From the IMG/VR virus record IMGVR_UViG_3300029624_000036, positions 1 to 37,371 of that record: DNA of 37,371 nucleotides. One strand, 5' to 3'. Every line of letters starts with the position of its first letter. Position 1 is the stretch's first letter. Under the pieces are notes generated by a model. That model was not told the origin of the DNA, did no database searches, and saw only the letters and a program-made list of their open reading frames with translations. This DNA is from a virus. Both the position numbers and the translations under genes were made by a program. This document shows, in pieces, positions 1-7,203 of this stretch.

Positions 1-2
1 AA

Positions 3-110
3 ATACTCAATGAAGTATGGAATTGTGGTCACAACATGGAACTAATTGATAACGACGAAACCATTGAAGCGATACAAAAAGTATTGAGTTTGCACGGGTC
101 CAACACGTAG
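3..110 (+). CDS. 3' end of an unidentified rightward gene (partial)
   Basis: An open frame enters from the left edge and stops at TAG 108-110, giving 35 residues ending EAIQKVLSLHGSNT. It is the only rightward coding sequence outside the repressor/integrase block and it converges on the leftward terminator at 119-154. The composition (charged helix, MELIDNDETIEAIQKVL) looks protein-like. The family cannot be told from this fragment. It may be a bacterial gene next to the phage or a phage accessory gene. Confidence 0.45.
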   Translation: MLNEVWNCGHNMELIDNDETIEAIQKVLSLHGSNT

Positions 111-118
111 GTCTGGGC

Positions 119-154
119 TAAAAGGAAAGAGCCGCCGTGAGGCAGCTCTTTCCT
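119..154 (-). terminator. Rho-independent terminator, leftward
   Basis: Ten-base arms AGGAAAGAGC (123-132) and GCTCTTTCCT (145-154), with extra pairing inside the loop. Read leftward the stem is followed by TTTT. It lies just past the stop of the 67-residue gene at 168-371. Confidence 0.75.
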
Positions 155-167
155 GCTGAGGCACGAT

Positions 168-371
168 TCAGTTAAGGATTCTGTGCCTGGGGAATGTTTC
201 GGATATGTGAAGCCAGAGCTGCTTCTTACTTCCGTTGAAGTATCTGTCGATGCCTTTCTGTCCGTATTCTTTGATGAATTGATCGCGGACGTTGAGCAAC
301 CGCTCGTGTCGATTGTGGCTTTGCATCCTTGATGCTTGGTATGCTTCTGCTAAGAATTGATCTACTGACAT
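168..371 (-). CDS. Small phage protein, unknown function
   Basis: 67 residues starting MSVDQFLAEAYQ. The ATG at 369-371 was chosen because a terminator lies at 391-412, just upstream, and a longer reading of this frame would overlap the neighbouring gene entirely. The protein is basic and helical (RMQSHNRHERLLNVRDQF) and ends FPRHRILN. No family was recognised. It is the last leftward gene before a strong terminator, downstream of the packaging genes. Confidence 0.6.
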   Translation of the reverse strand: MSVDQFLAEAYQASRMQSHNRHERLLNVRDQFIKEYGQKGIDRYFNGSKKQLWLHISETFPRHRILN

Positions 372-390
372 ATTTGAAGGGTTTGAGATT

Positions 391-412
391 AAAAAAAGCC
401 CCCGAAGGGGCT
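391..412 (-). terminator. Rho-independent terminator, leftward
   Basis: AGCCCC and GGGGCT arms around CGAA, with a run of A on the left that reads as a T-run leftward. It ends the transcript of the gene at 421-699. Confidence 0.85.
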
Positions 413-420
413 GAGGATTA

Positions 421-699
421 TTATTTTTTAGTTGACTTTCTGGTGGTCTTTTTCTTTGGAGCTTGCTGCTCATCTTCGGTTTCGACCAAGGTTGTAACCC
501 ATACATTGTGAGTCTTGCCGTAATTGTCAGGATTTTGGCGTTGCCCGATTGCGAATTTGATCCACTCTTTTCCATCTTTTTTGAAGGTGTACTTCTGGAT
601 TTCTTCAAGTGAAAGAGCTACCTCGACCACCTCAGAGTTGAGTTTTGGGTTATCTACTTTCTTTCCTTTTCCGATGTACTTCTTTACAAACGTTTTCAT
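421..699 (-). CDS. Small basic phage protein, unknown function
   Basis: 92 residues. The start MKTFVKKYIGKG at 697-699 is preferred over a longer in-frame ATG at 759 because the upstream segment is low-complexity and the gene then has an AT-rich leader like its neighbours. The body has a compact mixed alpha/beta look (EVVEVALSLEEIQKYTFKK, then EWIKFAIGQRQ). The tail is lysine-rich (APKKKTTRKSTKK), which may bind nucleic acid. The family was not recognised. A terminator follows directly. Confidence 0.7.
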   Translation of the reverse strand: MKTFVKKYIGKGKKVDNPKLNSEVVEVALSLEEIQKYTFKKDGKEWIKFAIGQRQNPDNYGKTHNVWVTTLVETEDEQQAPKKKTTRKSTKK

Positions 700-953
700 G
701 ATTTTGATTTTTAGTGTTTTAATTACAGTGCAAGTCAACAGAGGAAGGTGACGGGTCAAGGCAAAAGGAAATTGGAATAACGGACCGCAGGGAGTATATG
801 CCGAGAAATCTTTTGACGCACGGAACGACGAAGTACTTTAGCAATGGAATTGAACACGGCTAAAGGCAGAATCACGTTTGCTTAGATGTACCGCAAAAGG
901 GGATACAGATAACCCGCTCAGCTCAGGGTCGAGGCTTCACTTAGAAGTGAAGT
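700..953. other. 254-bp intergenic region after the large terminase
   Basis: No convincing gene on either strand. It holds the perfect hairpin at 935-952 touching the terminase stop and further short GC-rich inverted matches at about 905-930 (ACCC/GGGT). No TAnnTTTG promoter was found. A cleavage (cos/pac) site or small RNA is possible here but not shown. Confidence 0.5.
935..952 (-). other. Perfect hairpin abutting the terminase stop codon
   Basis: CTTCACTT and AAGTGAAG separated by two bases, one base from the stop of the large terminase (954-956). There is no T-run, so it is not a standard terminator. It might be an mRNA 3' stabiliser or a protein-binding site. Confidence 0.5.
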
Positions 954-2633
954 TCACCCGAATGATGGATCAGAGTGTTCCAGTGATCGGCTGCCCCTGT
1001 CCATGTGAAGGCCGAGCATTAGGGTGTCCATGGCTTCGGAGGCATGAGTAGCTTCTTCGGGGGCCACCTTGAAAGTCTGTTTTTCATAATCCTTCTTTTC
1101 GGAGCTTTTATCCTTTTGAATCGTACCCTTCGATGAGTACTTGATATCAGCGTTATCCATCGAGATCCGCAAGTAGTTGCAATTGGAAGCATTGAAACTC
1201 ACGGGGAAATGATTCGGCATTTCGGTGAATACAGCGTGCCATTGCTTGTATAGATCATCATGGCTTGGTGCTCTACCGATGTATCTGCCAATGACCGTGA
1301 AGCCATTTTGTTCGAGGATCTGAATGATCAGCTTGTAGTGTGGAATGGTGCCTTGTGCATTCTCTCCGATCAGCGTATGATCATAGTAGAAAATCACTTC
1401 TTTGGTATGATGCGGCTCGTAATAGCGAACGAATTCCTCACACAACTTGTCCAGGTATAGAGGTGACTTGACAAAGAGGTGATTCGTGACGTACATACGG
1501 TCGTTTTTCATCTGGCCGACAACGACATTGTTGATAGCAGCATTCACGTCAAATCCGATACATAGAGGCGTGTCCAGGTTGCAGTCCGTGTCGGCAAGGC
1601 AGTTCTTTCTGACGTTCGTAAATCCATAGCCCTGTTGTTCCAGAAGAGCGTAGTTCGTAGCCGTATGAAAATGAGTGTTGCTGAGACTTGCGTAGAAGCC
1701 GTCCACTACCTTATTCTCGTCCTTATTTAGGACCGAAAGGTTGTAGTCATGTTTGCTAAGCAGCTTGATAAAGGACTCAATAGTCGAAACCCCCAAAGCA
1801 TGAATATTGTCGAGCGTTGAGGCTTCTGAGAACATGACGCATTTTTTACGCAGCTCCATCAATTCCGACTTAAAACGTCGAATGTAGTACATGGTCTTTT
1901 CGGCAGAAGCCGTTTTGTCCTCATCGATTTGTTTTTGGTACTTAGCTTCGAGCATTCCAAGACGCTTCCAACATTCGAGAATAGCTGTGATCAGCTCAGG
2001 CGTTGCCTCACTCTGGTACTCTAAGAGCCAACGTTCGGACTGAGATTTGGGTCGATCTGAAACCATAAGCACCGAGCCGTAATACGGGTTTTTCCCAAAG
2101 CGTTCGATATTACCCCGTTTGGCGAGTAAGAGCTCATTGATTCTGCTTTGCTCTGAGATCCTGGCTTCCTCAATGAGAATCGCATCGTATTCCGAACCAT
2201 TGTTTATGGTACGGTCGAGCGAAGAAAGCAAAGCAACCGATCCATTGTACCAGAAAATCATGTGCTTCGCATCCCCTAACGGTTTACGATAGGGGTCCTT
2301 TATGCCAAGCGACTGAGGCGGTCGCTTACCGATCCAATAGTGAACGCCTTCGATGTAACCGTAGCGTTCCTTCCATCCTTTGATAATACCAGGAAGGACG
2401 TTTTTGAGTAGTCCTTCATAGGTATATGCCGAGATGCGGATGACGCAACGAGGCATATTGTCCATGCACTCAGCCGTGAACATGGCTGAAGGACCATCGG
2501 TCTTTCCCGTGGCACGTCCCCAAATAAGCACGGCTAATTTGGGTTTGACGAGCCACCAGAGAAGTTGGGGTATGTTAAGGTGTACTTTTCGTGTCTCCTT
2601 CGGGGTGGATCTCTTCGTAGTCAGTGAATTCAT
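954..2633 (-). CDS. terL: Phage terminase large subunit
   Basis: 559 residues, a normal length. This is the DNA-packaging motor: ATP-driven translocation of phage DNA into the prohead through the portal, plus genome cutting. Walker A reads WGRATGKT (residues 38-45), followed by a Walker-B-like strand ILIEEA (152-157). The C-terminal nuclease half shows an acidic strand CIGFDVNAAI near residue 370 and FYYDHT near 430, as expected of an RNase-H-fold terminase nuclease. It overlaps the 203-residue gene upstream (2575-3186) by 59 bases, so the two are likely translationally coupled. The portal gene is not adjacent but near 33 kb, which is odd unless the genome is circular or permuted. Confidence 0.93.
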   Translation of the reverse strand: MNSLTTKRSTPKETRKVHLNIPQLLWWLVKPKLAVLIWGRATGKTDGPSAMFTAECMDNMPRCVIRISAYTYEGLLKNVLPGIIKGWKERYGYIEGVHYWIGKRPPQSLGIKDPYRKPLGDAKHMIFWYNGSVALLSSLDRTINNGSEYDAILIEEARISEQSRINELLLAKRGNIERFGKNPYYGSVLMVSDRPKSQSERWLLEYQSEATPELITAILECWKRLGMLEAKYQKQIDEDKTASAEKTMYYIRRFKSELMELRKKCVMFSEASTLDNIHALGVSTIESFIKLLSKHDYNLSVLNKDENKVVDGFYASLSNTHFHTATNYALLEQQGYGFTNVRKNCLADTDCNLDTPLCIGFDVNAAINNVVVGQMKNDRMYVTNHLFVKSPLYLDKLCEEFVRYYEPHHTKEVIFYYDHTLIGENAQGTIPHYKLIIQILEQNGFTVIGRYIGRAPSHDDLYKQWHAVFTEMPNHFPVSFNASNCNYLRISMDNADIKYSSKGTIQKDKSSEKKDYEKQTFKVAPEEATHASEAMDTLMLGLHMDRGSRSLEHSDPSFG

Positions 2634-3186
2634 CGGATGCCTGGAATTTTTTCGGTGATCGTAATTCCTCCAACTTCTCCAACAACTCTTCTTCCGATTC
2701 AGGAAGGTCGTTGTGGGTGAATACTTCAGGGAAGAAACCGAAGATTACAGGCGTAGGTTTGAGTGCATCGTAATCGATTGGAATCGGATCTTCTTTGTCT
2801 AGTTGGAGTAAGGTAATGAGGTTTTTCATGCCCATGTTGAAGCCACGTTGGTCCTTGGCTTCAGCGGCTTTTTTCATTTGCTCACGTTGCCATTCGGCAA
2901 GTGAAGCTCGTTCGTATTGGCGATTGACTTCCGTCATATTGCCATGGATGTACTTGGCAATGGATAGATCTCGGTAAGCTGCTGCCATTGATATCTTGCT
3001 GCCCCTGTCTGCCTGTAGCGATACATGAAGCTCCACAACGTCACGATCCGTCTTATGCTCTAGCATGAGACTGATCACCGATTTAACTCGCTGGAATATT
3101 TCGAGCCGTTTGGGGGGGAGAGGGCTTCTGTCCTCTTCTGGTGTTTTGAGATAGGTGAGAAATATATCAGCGAGTTCGGCTTTCAT
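2575..3186 (-). CDS. Probable terminase small-subunit-like protein
   Basis: 203 residues, directly upstream of and overlapping the large terminase; its ATG overlaps the stop of the 93-residue gene (ATGA). The N-terminal half is helical (RLEIFQRVKSVISLMLEHK, then ISMAAAYRDLSIAKYIHG) and could hold a helix-turn-helix. The C-terminal third is acidic with a helical run (PESEEELLEKLEELRSP). Position and architecture suggest the DNA-recognition partner of the terminase, but no diagnostic motif was seen. It could also be a packaging accessory protein. Confidence 0.6.
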   Translation of the reverse strand: MKAELADIFLTYLKTPEEDRSPLPPKRLEIFQRVKSVISLMLEHKTDRDVVELHVSLQADRGSKISMAAAYRDLSIAKYIHGNMTEVNRQYERASLAEWQREQMKKAAEAKDQRGFNMGMKNLITLLQLDKEDPIPIDYDALKPTPVIFGFFPEVFTHNDLPESEEELLEKLEELRSPKKFQASDEFTDYEEIHPEGDTKSTP

Positions 3187-3464
3187 GCGTTGTCAATTTT
3201 CATTTGCTCAACGTATTTGAGGGCAATGGTTTGAGCTGGTGTGCTTCCGCGTTGAGCCATAGCGAGTACACCTTCACGAACGGATGCTTCGCTTTTGATT
3301 CGTGAAGCGGTGACGGTCTTGTAAATAGCGGAGCCTTTCTTCATCATTTCGATTCGGAATTCCTTTGGGTGCATCTCCAGGAGTGCAGCCAATTGCTCGT
3401 CGCTGAAGAGCAATTCCGCGAAATGTGAAAGGTTTGTTTGTTCGTCTTCTGTTAAGAGTCTCAT
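3183..3464 (-). CDS. Small helical, HTH-like packaging protein
   Basis: 93 residues. SDEQLAALLEMHPKEFR near residues 21-37 is compatible with a helix-turn-helix, and GSTPAQTIALKYVEQMK near the C-terminus resembles the ends of small terminases. It has four-base overlaps with both neighbours and so belongs to the packaging operon. Either this protein or the 203-residue one downstream could be the true small terminase subunit; both may act together. Confidence 0.55.
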   Translation of the reverse strand: MRLLTEDEQTNLSHFAELLFSDEQLAALLEMHPKEFRIEMMKKGSAIYKTVTASRIKSEASVREGVLAMAQRGSTPAQTIALKYVEQMKIDNA

Positions 3465-4063
3465 AGTTCGAAAGGGTTTGCCTGGTCAATCTCTTTTCGA
3501 ATCCAATCGCGATCAAAGAGAGCAACCGATTTGTGTGTAGAGATTACGAACCTTTCTATGCGTGGGTTTCTGGTCAGGTTTGCCGATGTGGTAATGGAGA
3601 CGTGCCAATCCGCGTTTATCAGGATGACTTGCTTGGCGTGTATTTTAGTCAAGCGAATGTCAGCAATGTTATGTTCAGCAAGCTGATAGGCTTGAGGGCA
3701 TTGAACGCGGATCCGCTCGTCAAACAAGCAGTGAAGCGAAGTGATCTTCCCCGAATCCATGAGCATCATAAGGATGCGTACAGCTTGTTCCTTTACTGAC
3801 CAGGAAGTGAGGTAGCATTCTGCGGGACCTATCTGATTCAATAGATGTTCCATTAAATGCGGAGAACTCCATGCGCCACGGGTGGCGATATGGTAAGTCT
3901 GTTCTCGCTCAATCAATCCGAAAGCATCACCGAGCTTCTGAGTCTTTGGACTCAGATAGGTGTGGCTTTCACCTTCCACTTGGATCGGACGCAAGTCCGA
4001 GAAATCATCGGCATCGGTGGTTTCGAGGACTTGCTTAGGAATATCATTCTTGGATAGGAGCAT
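3461..4063 (-). CDS. PLD-like (single HKD) nuclease-family protein
   Basis: 200 residues. The C-terminal half has a phospholipase-D-superfamily signature: KIHAKQVILIN (His142, Lys144) followed by SITTSANLTRNPRIE (Asn162, Glu170), in the order HxK...(S)xN...E seen in one HKD half-site. Proteins with one such motif normally dimerise to form an active site and often cleave nucleic acids. The N-terminal half is not recognised. It sits between an unknown coiled-coil-like gene and the small-terminase-like genes, with short overlaps, so a packaging or DNA-processing nuclease role is inferred. The usual Asp of the motif is not in its exact place, so activity is uncertain. Confidence 0.72.
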   Translation of the reverse strand: MLLSKNDIPKQVLETTDADDFSDLRPIQVEGESHTYLSPKTQKLGDAFGLIEREQTYHIATRGAWSSPHLMEHLLNQIGPAECYLTSWSVKEQAVRILMMLMDSGKITSLHCLFDERIRVQCPQAYQLAEHNIADIRLTKIHAKQVILINADWHVSITTSANLTRNPRIERFVISTHKSVALFDRDWIRKEIDQANPFEL

Positions 4064-4685
4064 TGGAAAGGTATTCGTTAATCTTGGTGAGTACTGATTG
4101 TTTGTACGCGACTTCTTTCTGACGGTTCGGTTTGTTCTTATTCCGAGAGATATACGAAGGGAAACTTCTTTGTGCGTGTAGCCAAAAAGTCAATGTCTCG
4201 ATGGTGATTTCATCGGTCATTGGTTTCCCGTATCCTGGCGGGTAGTTTCCTGTCCTGGTGAAGTAATCGAGCACGGAATATGCCTTTCGGATCTCGTGAT
4301 CGATCAATAAAATATGACGAGCTGCAGAGTGCAGCTTGTCACCAGAGGGAATTTGCCTGGACTGATAGCGCAGCTGGTCTCGCTTTTTGTAGAGCAACTT
4401 TACTTTTCGGGCGAGCTCTTGGAGATCATCGGGGAGATCCTGCTCCTGTTGGTGGGAAAAGTCTTTATGGCTTTCAGTTGGTTTTTCTCGTCGAGCCGCT
4501 TTGACAAGCTCGAGAATTCGTGAAAGGGATTTGAAGAGAAGTTCTCGTGAAAATTCATTGTCGTAGGTTTTGATCTGGTAGGCAGCTCCGCGATCATTAA
4601 GGTATCGTGGAGCATAGAGAGCGTAGAGTTCTCGCCCACGAAGGAAATCCTGATCAGTATCGAGCCAGTCCTGAATGTCTTGCAT
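4044..4685 (-). CDS. Helical phage protein, unknown function
   Basis: 213 residues from MQDIQDWLDTDQDF. That ATG was preferred over one 15 codons upstream because the extra N-terminus (rich in Cys/Asn) runs toward the terminator at 4731-4757. It is rich in charged helices (ELARKVKLLYKKRDQLRYQ near the middle) with a C-terminal basic part (SRNKNKPNRQKEVAYKQ). It overlaps the PLD-like gene by 20 bases. No domain was recognised. It is the first gene after a terminator, though no clear promoter was seen in the gap. Confidence 0.7.
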   Translation of the reverse strand: MQDIQDWLDTDQDFLRGRELYALYAPRYLNDRGAAYQIKTYDNEFSRELLFKSLSRILELVKAARREKPTESHKDFSHQQEQDLPDDLQELARKVKLLYKKRDQLRYQSRQIPSGDKLHSAARHILLIDHEIRKAYSVLDYFTRTGNYPPGYGKPMTDEITIETLTFWLHAQRSFPSYISRNKNKPNRQKEVAYKQSVLTKINEYLSNAPIQE

Positions 4686-4730
4686 GGTTTGAAGATGAAA
4701 ATCATTGCAATTGCAGAAAAGGACGAGCAT

Positions 4731-4757
4731 AAAAAAAGCCCCGAAGAACGGGGCTTT
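4731..4757 (-). terminator. Rho-independent terminator, leftward
   Basis: AAAGCCCCG and CGGGGCTTT arms around AAGAA, with a T-run on the leftward strand. It ends the cluster of small genes 4769-5880. Confidence 0.9.
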
Positions 4758-4768
4758 GCGAGGACTTT

Positions 4769-5161
4769 TTAGCCTCTGCGATCCATGTTGATTCCCAGGA
4801 CAAATTCTTGAATTGTCGGGAAAAGCATATCGACATAGATCTCGGTGCGGTATGCGGTGACTTTCTTGGAATGATAATCAACGAAGTGGATTTCAAAGAG
4901 ATCCATGAAGGTCACTGTCAGGTAGACGTTTCCTGTCCAGACAGCATTGGTAACGGTGAATTGCATGCACTCGTCATCGTGGCAAAGGTGCCGTTGAATG
5001 TCCCAATCGTGGGAGAGTAATACCCGTTTGAGGACGTGGTACAATTCAGCTTGTTGGACCAATGGGAAAGGTCTTTCTGCGAATGGTTTGTAGTCGAATT
5101 CACGCTTAGCGAATCGGATCTGTTGTTTGAGTTTTGCTTTGTTGCGTTGTGCAATAGTCAT
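4769..5161 (-). CDS. Phage protein, unknown function
   Basis: 130 residues. The N-terminus is basic (RNKAKLKQQIRFAKREFDYKP) and is followed by a mixed alpha/beta body with aromatic-rich strands (VYLTVTFMDLFEIHFVDY). Its ATG overlaps the stop of the upstream gene, and it is the last of four tightly packed small genes before a strong terminator. No family was recognised. Confidence 0.7.
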   Translation of the reverse strand: MTIAQRNKAKLKQQIRFAKREFDYKPFAERPFPLVQQAELYHVLKRVLLSHDWDIQRHLCHDDECMQFTVTNAVWTGNVYLTVTFMDLFEIHFVDYHSKKVTAYRTEIYVDMLFPTIQEFVLGINMDRRG

Positions 5162-5415
5162 GATATTGAGGATTTAAGTGTTTCGGAATTTGAGTTGAAT
5201 GTGGGATCGATCTTCACGAGAAATTCGCGGGACATTCGGATCATGGTAGCGAGTTCGCTTTGGGCGAGTTCGTTTTCGAGGGATTCCTCGTAGATGCTGT
5301 CGTCTATCCCTGTTTGAAGGTCAAGGATCTGCTCGTTAGAGTGCTGCATGACCTTGTGCAGTAGCCAGATCATGGCACTGGTTTCAGCGGGGCTGAGTAG
5401 TGTTGCTTTAGACAT
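5158..5415 (-). CDS. Small acidic helical protein, unknown function
   Basis: 85 residues, mostly acidic helices (ENELAQSELATMIRMSREF). It overlaps both neighbours by a few bases, typical of translational coupling. No family was recognised. Confidence 0.65.
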   Translation of the reverse strand: MSKATLLSPAETSAMIWLLHKVMQHSNEQILDLQTGIDDSIYEESLENELAQSELATMIRMSREFLVKIDPTFNSNSETLKSSIS

Positions 5416-5692
5416 GGATATCGAAGGTTAGAGGTTCAACGGATAGGAGATCAGCGCCACCGCCTTCGTTTTCGCAGATGTAATCATTTACGGTTTGCAG
5501 GGCGTGATCTGGTGAAGATGCCATGACGGTGATTAGTCTGGGAAAGTTTGAGACGTATTCGGCAACCAGGTAAGGTTCCCAGCTGTCCTCTGCCACTTCT
5601 TCGGGCGTTAAAGGCACGTCAATGTTCAGGTGAATTTTGTCGAGGGAAATGGAGAGGACAATGTCCTCTCCTTCAAAGTGTGCTGTGATCAT
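5408..5692 (-). CDS. Small acidic phage protein, unknown function
   Basis: 94 residues with a beta-rich start (MITAHFEGEDIVLSISLDKIHL) and an alternating hydrophobic pattern throughout. ATGA-type overlap with the 63-residue gene upstream. No family was recognised; the strongly acidic composition is compatible with a DNA-mimic or chaperone, but there is no direct evidence. Confidence 0.65.
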   Translation of the reverse strand: MITAHFEGEDIVLSISLDKIHLNIDVPLTPEEVAEDSWEPYLVAEYVSNFPRLITVMASSPDHALQTVNDYICENEGGGADLLSVEPLTFDIHV

Positions 5693-5880
5693 GCTTCTTG
5701 TGGTGTTTCGATGTTAGATAGAATGATGTCCCAGGCAGCAGACAAGATGTCGCGGTAGGATGCTCGACTGCCGAGGATAATTTGAATCTGTTCTTCGAGC
5801 CAAAGCTCTGTCATCCATTTCGGGATTAGGTCTGTTGGTACTGTGTCAAGTGCCTTTCGGAGTTTGTGTGTGAATTCCAT
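5689..5880 (-). CDS. Very small phage protein, unknown function
   Basis: 63 residues, MEFTHKLRKALDTVPTD at the start, then an amphipathic Trp-containing helix (WMTELWLEEQIQIIL). First gene of the small cluster running down to 4769. Its ATG carries the recurrent leader AAAATCCTAAATC directly upstream, which supports this start. No family was recognised. Confidence 0.6.
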   Translation of the reverse strand: MEFTHKLRKALDTVPTDLIPKWMTELWLEEQIQIILGSRASYRDILSAAWDIILSNIETPQEA

Positions 5881-6049
5881 GATTTAGGATTTTAAGTTTG
5901 CCAAACAAGACGACCGTATCAACACCAATTAGATCAAGGAGGAACCCGAAGGGGCAAATCCTTGTCGTTTGGTGCAGGTCGATCTTTGCAACACTTATAA
6001 GTCCGTCGGAATCAGGGTTCACATACACCGAGAGGTGCTTCAGTACCAA
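5846..6049 (-). CDS. Possible small gene (67 residues), doubtful
   Basis: An open frame fills most of the gap between the terminator at 6052-6080 and the gene at 5689-5880, overlapping the latter by 35 bases. The start MVLKHLSVYVNPDSDGL looks protein-like, but its C-terminal part is read in the overlap and there is no supporting leader motif. It may instead be untranslated leader for the downstream cluster. Confidence 0.3.
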   Translation of the reverse strand: MVLKHLSVYVNPDSDGLISVAKIDLHQTTRICPFGFLLDLIGVDTVVLFGKLKILNHGIHTQTPKGT

Positions 6050-6051
6050 CG

Positions 6052-6080
6052 AAAAAAGGCTATCCCGAAATGAGATAGCC
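6052..6080 (-). terminator. Rho-independent terminator, leftward
   Basis: GGCTATC and GATAGCC arms with a six-base A run on the left (T-run leftward). It ends the capsid/tail-tube transcript after the 71-residue gene. Confidence 0.85.
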
Positions 6081-6106
6081 TCTTGCTTTAACCGAATTAT
6101 GAATAA

Positions 6107-6322
6107 TTATTTTTTGCTGTCGCCTTCCGCTTTTTTGGCTTGGTTTGTCTGCTCCAGGACTTTGCAATTCTGGTCCTTGGCAAGAGCAATGGCACGAGCC
6201 TCACTGATGGTTCGGAGGTCGATTGTCCTTCCCCTGTAACGAAATTTCGTCACATTGGATTGAGCGTGTCTAACGCCCGTAGGAAGGTTGATTTTTGCTG
6301 GGGTATTTTTCTCTGTTGCCAT
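6107..6322 (-). CDS. Small basic protein next to the tail tube, unknown function
   Basis: 71 residues. The sequence reads as a short beta-containing module (GVRHAQSNVTKFRYRGRTIDL) and a Lys/Ala-rich helix to the end. It sits six bases after the tail-tube candidate and before a terminator, so it is the last gene of the head/tube transcript. By position it could be a minor tail or tail-assembly protein; no domain was recognised. Confidence 0.6.
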   Translation of the reverse strand: MATEKNTPAKINLPTGVRHAQSNVTKFRYRGRTIDLRTISEARAIALAKDQNCKVLEQTNQAKKAEGDSKK

Positions 6323-6328
6323 ACTGAA

Positions 6329-6862
6329 TTAAGGTTTCATGGTTACGGTTCCAGTGTAGTAGTAGAACTTCGGCACGTAGCCTTGGATCATACCTGTCCA
6401 ACCGTGACGACCTGACTCGTCATTCGCAAGAGCTGAATCGAAGTCACCTGAGATCTCCAATGCACGGCAATCTGTACCAAGACAGATGTATTCGTTGCCG
6501 AGACAGTCAGGTTTCTTCACAAGAACAACGATGTCAGGATCATTGTCAAGTAGTTCAGCCAAAGCAGCATTTAGCCCTGGCGCAAAGAATGGAAGCTCAA
6601 TGTTCCATCCGCGTGAATCCTTCTGACCAACCTTTTTCAGCATCAACTGGACGGTGTCTTTGGTAGCGTACAGCTGCACGAATCCATCAGCAGCATCAAA
6701 TGTGATATCCCCGTCAAGTCTGAGCGTATCGCCAGGATTAGCGTAAGCCATTACGGGTGGAAATGCAGTAATCGCGTTTTTGTCAGCGATCAGGATTTCG
6801 TCAGCCATTCCTGGGCTATTGGACCCAGCTGGCTTCGGAACATCGGATAGAACGAAAGTCAT
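6329..6862 (-). CDS. Putative major tail tube protein
   Basis: 177 residues, soluble and rich in beta strands, with no transmembrane segment. It follows the capsid gene and its 108-residue neighbour, as tail tube genes often do. It includes a segment like GMADEILIADKNAITAFPP and later DSRGWNIELPFFAPGLN, and ends YYYTGTVTMKP; such short strand-rich sequences fit a tube subunit. The gene at 9861-10325 shares the pattern ISSFPPIMLGQAES with ITAFPPVMAYANPG here, so the two may be distant relatives. No decisive motif; a head decoration protein is an alternative. Confidence 0.5.
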   Translation of the reverse strand: MTFVLSDVPKPAGSNSPGMADEILIADKNAITAFPPVMAYANPGDTLRLDGDITFDAADGFVQLYATKDTVQLMLKKVGQKDSRGWNIELPFFAPGLNAALAELLDNDPDIVVLVKKPDCLGNEYICLGTDCRALEISGDFDSALANDESGRHGWTGMIQGYVPKFYYYTGTVTMKP

Positions 6863-6865
6863 GTG

Positions 6866-7192
6866 TTATTGAATTTTGAGGATTCCAGATTTGATTTTGA
6901 TCAGCTCAGCAAGTAGCTTCTTGTCAGCTTTCAAAGTGGCAAGAGTTACGAGCTTTCCTTTGAAGGTAGAGCGTGGAGCGGTCAAGATGTAGGTTTTACC
7001 ATCGTGCTTGATCGTCGGAGCTTTCTCAGCTGGTTTTTCAGAAACCTGAGAGTTTAGCTTTTCGTTCAGCTCTTTGAGTGAAGCGTTCTCTTCAACGAGA
7101 CCGATCACCTGGTCGATTTGAGGAACGTTTAGAGAGTCGAAACCCTCTAAACCGTTCTCTTTCAATAATTCTAATTTCTCTTCTTTATTCAT
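6866..7192 (-). CDS. Small coiled-coil protein downstream of capsid, unknown function
   Basis: 108 residues: an N-terminal helix (KEEKLELLKENGLEGFDSL), a short coiled coil (VGLVEENASLKELNEKLNS), and a C-terminal basic beta/helical domain (GKTYILTAPRSTFKGK). It lies 12 bases after the capsid gene. Such proteins may bridge capsid and connector, but no family was recognised. Confidence 0.6.
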   Translation of the reverse strand: MNKEEKLELLKENGLEGFDSLNVPQIDQVIGLVEENASLKELNEKLNSQVSEKPAEKAPTIKHDGKTYILTAPRSTFKGKLVTLATLKADKKLLAELIKIKSGILKIQ

Positions 7193-7203
7193 GGATTCTA
7201 GGA

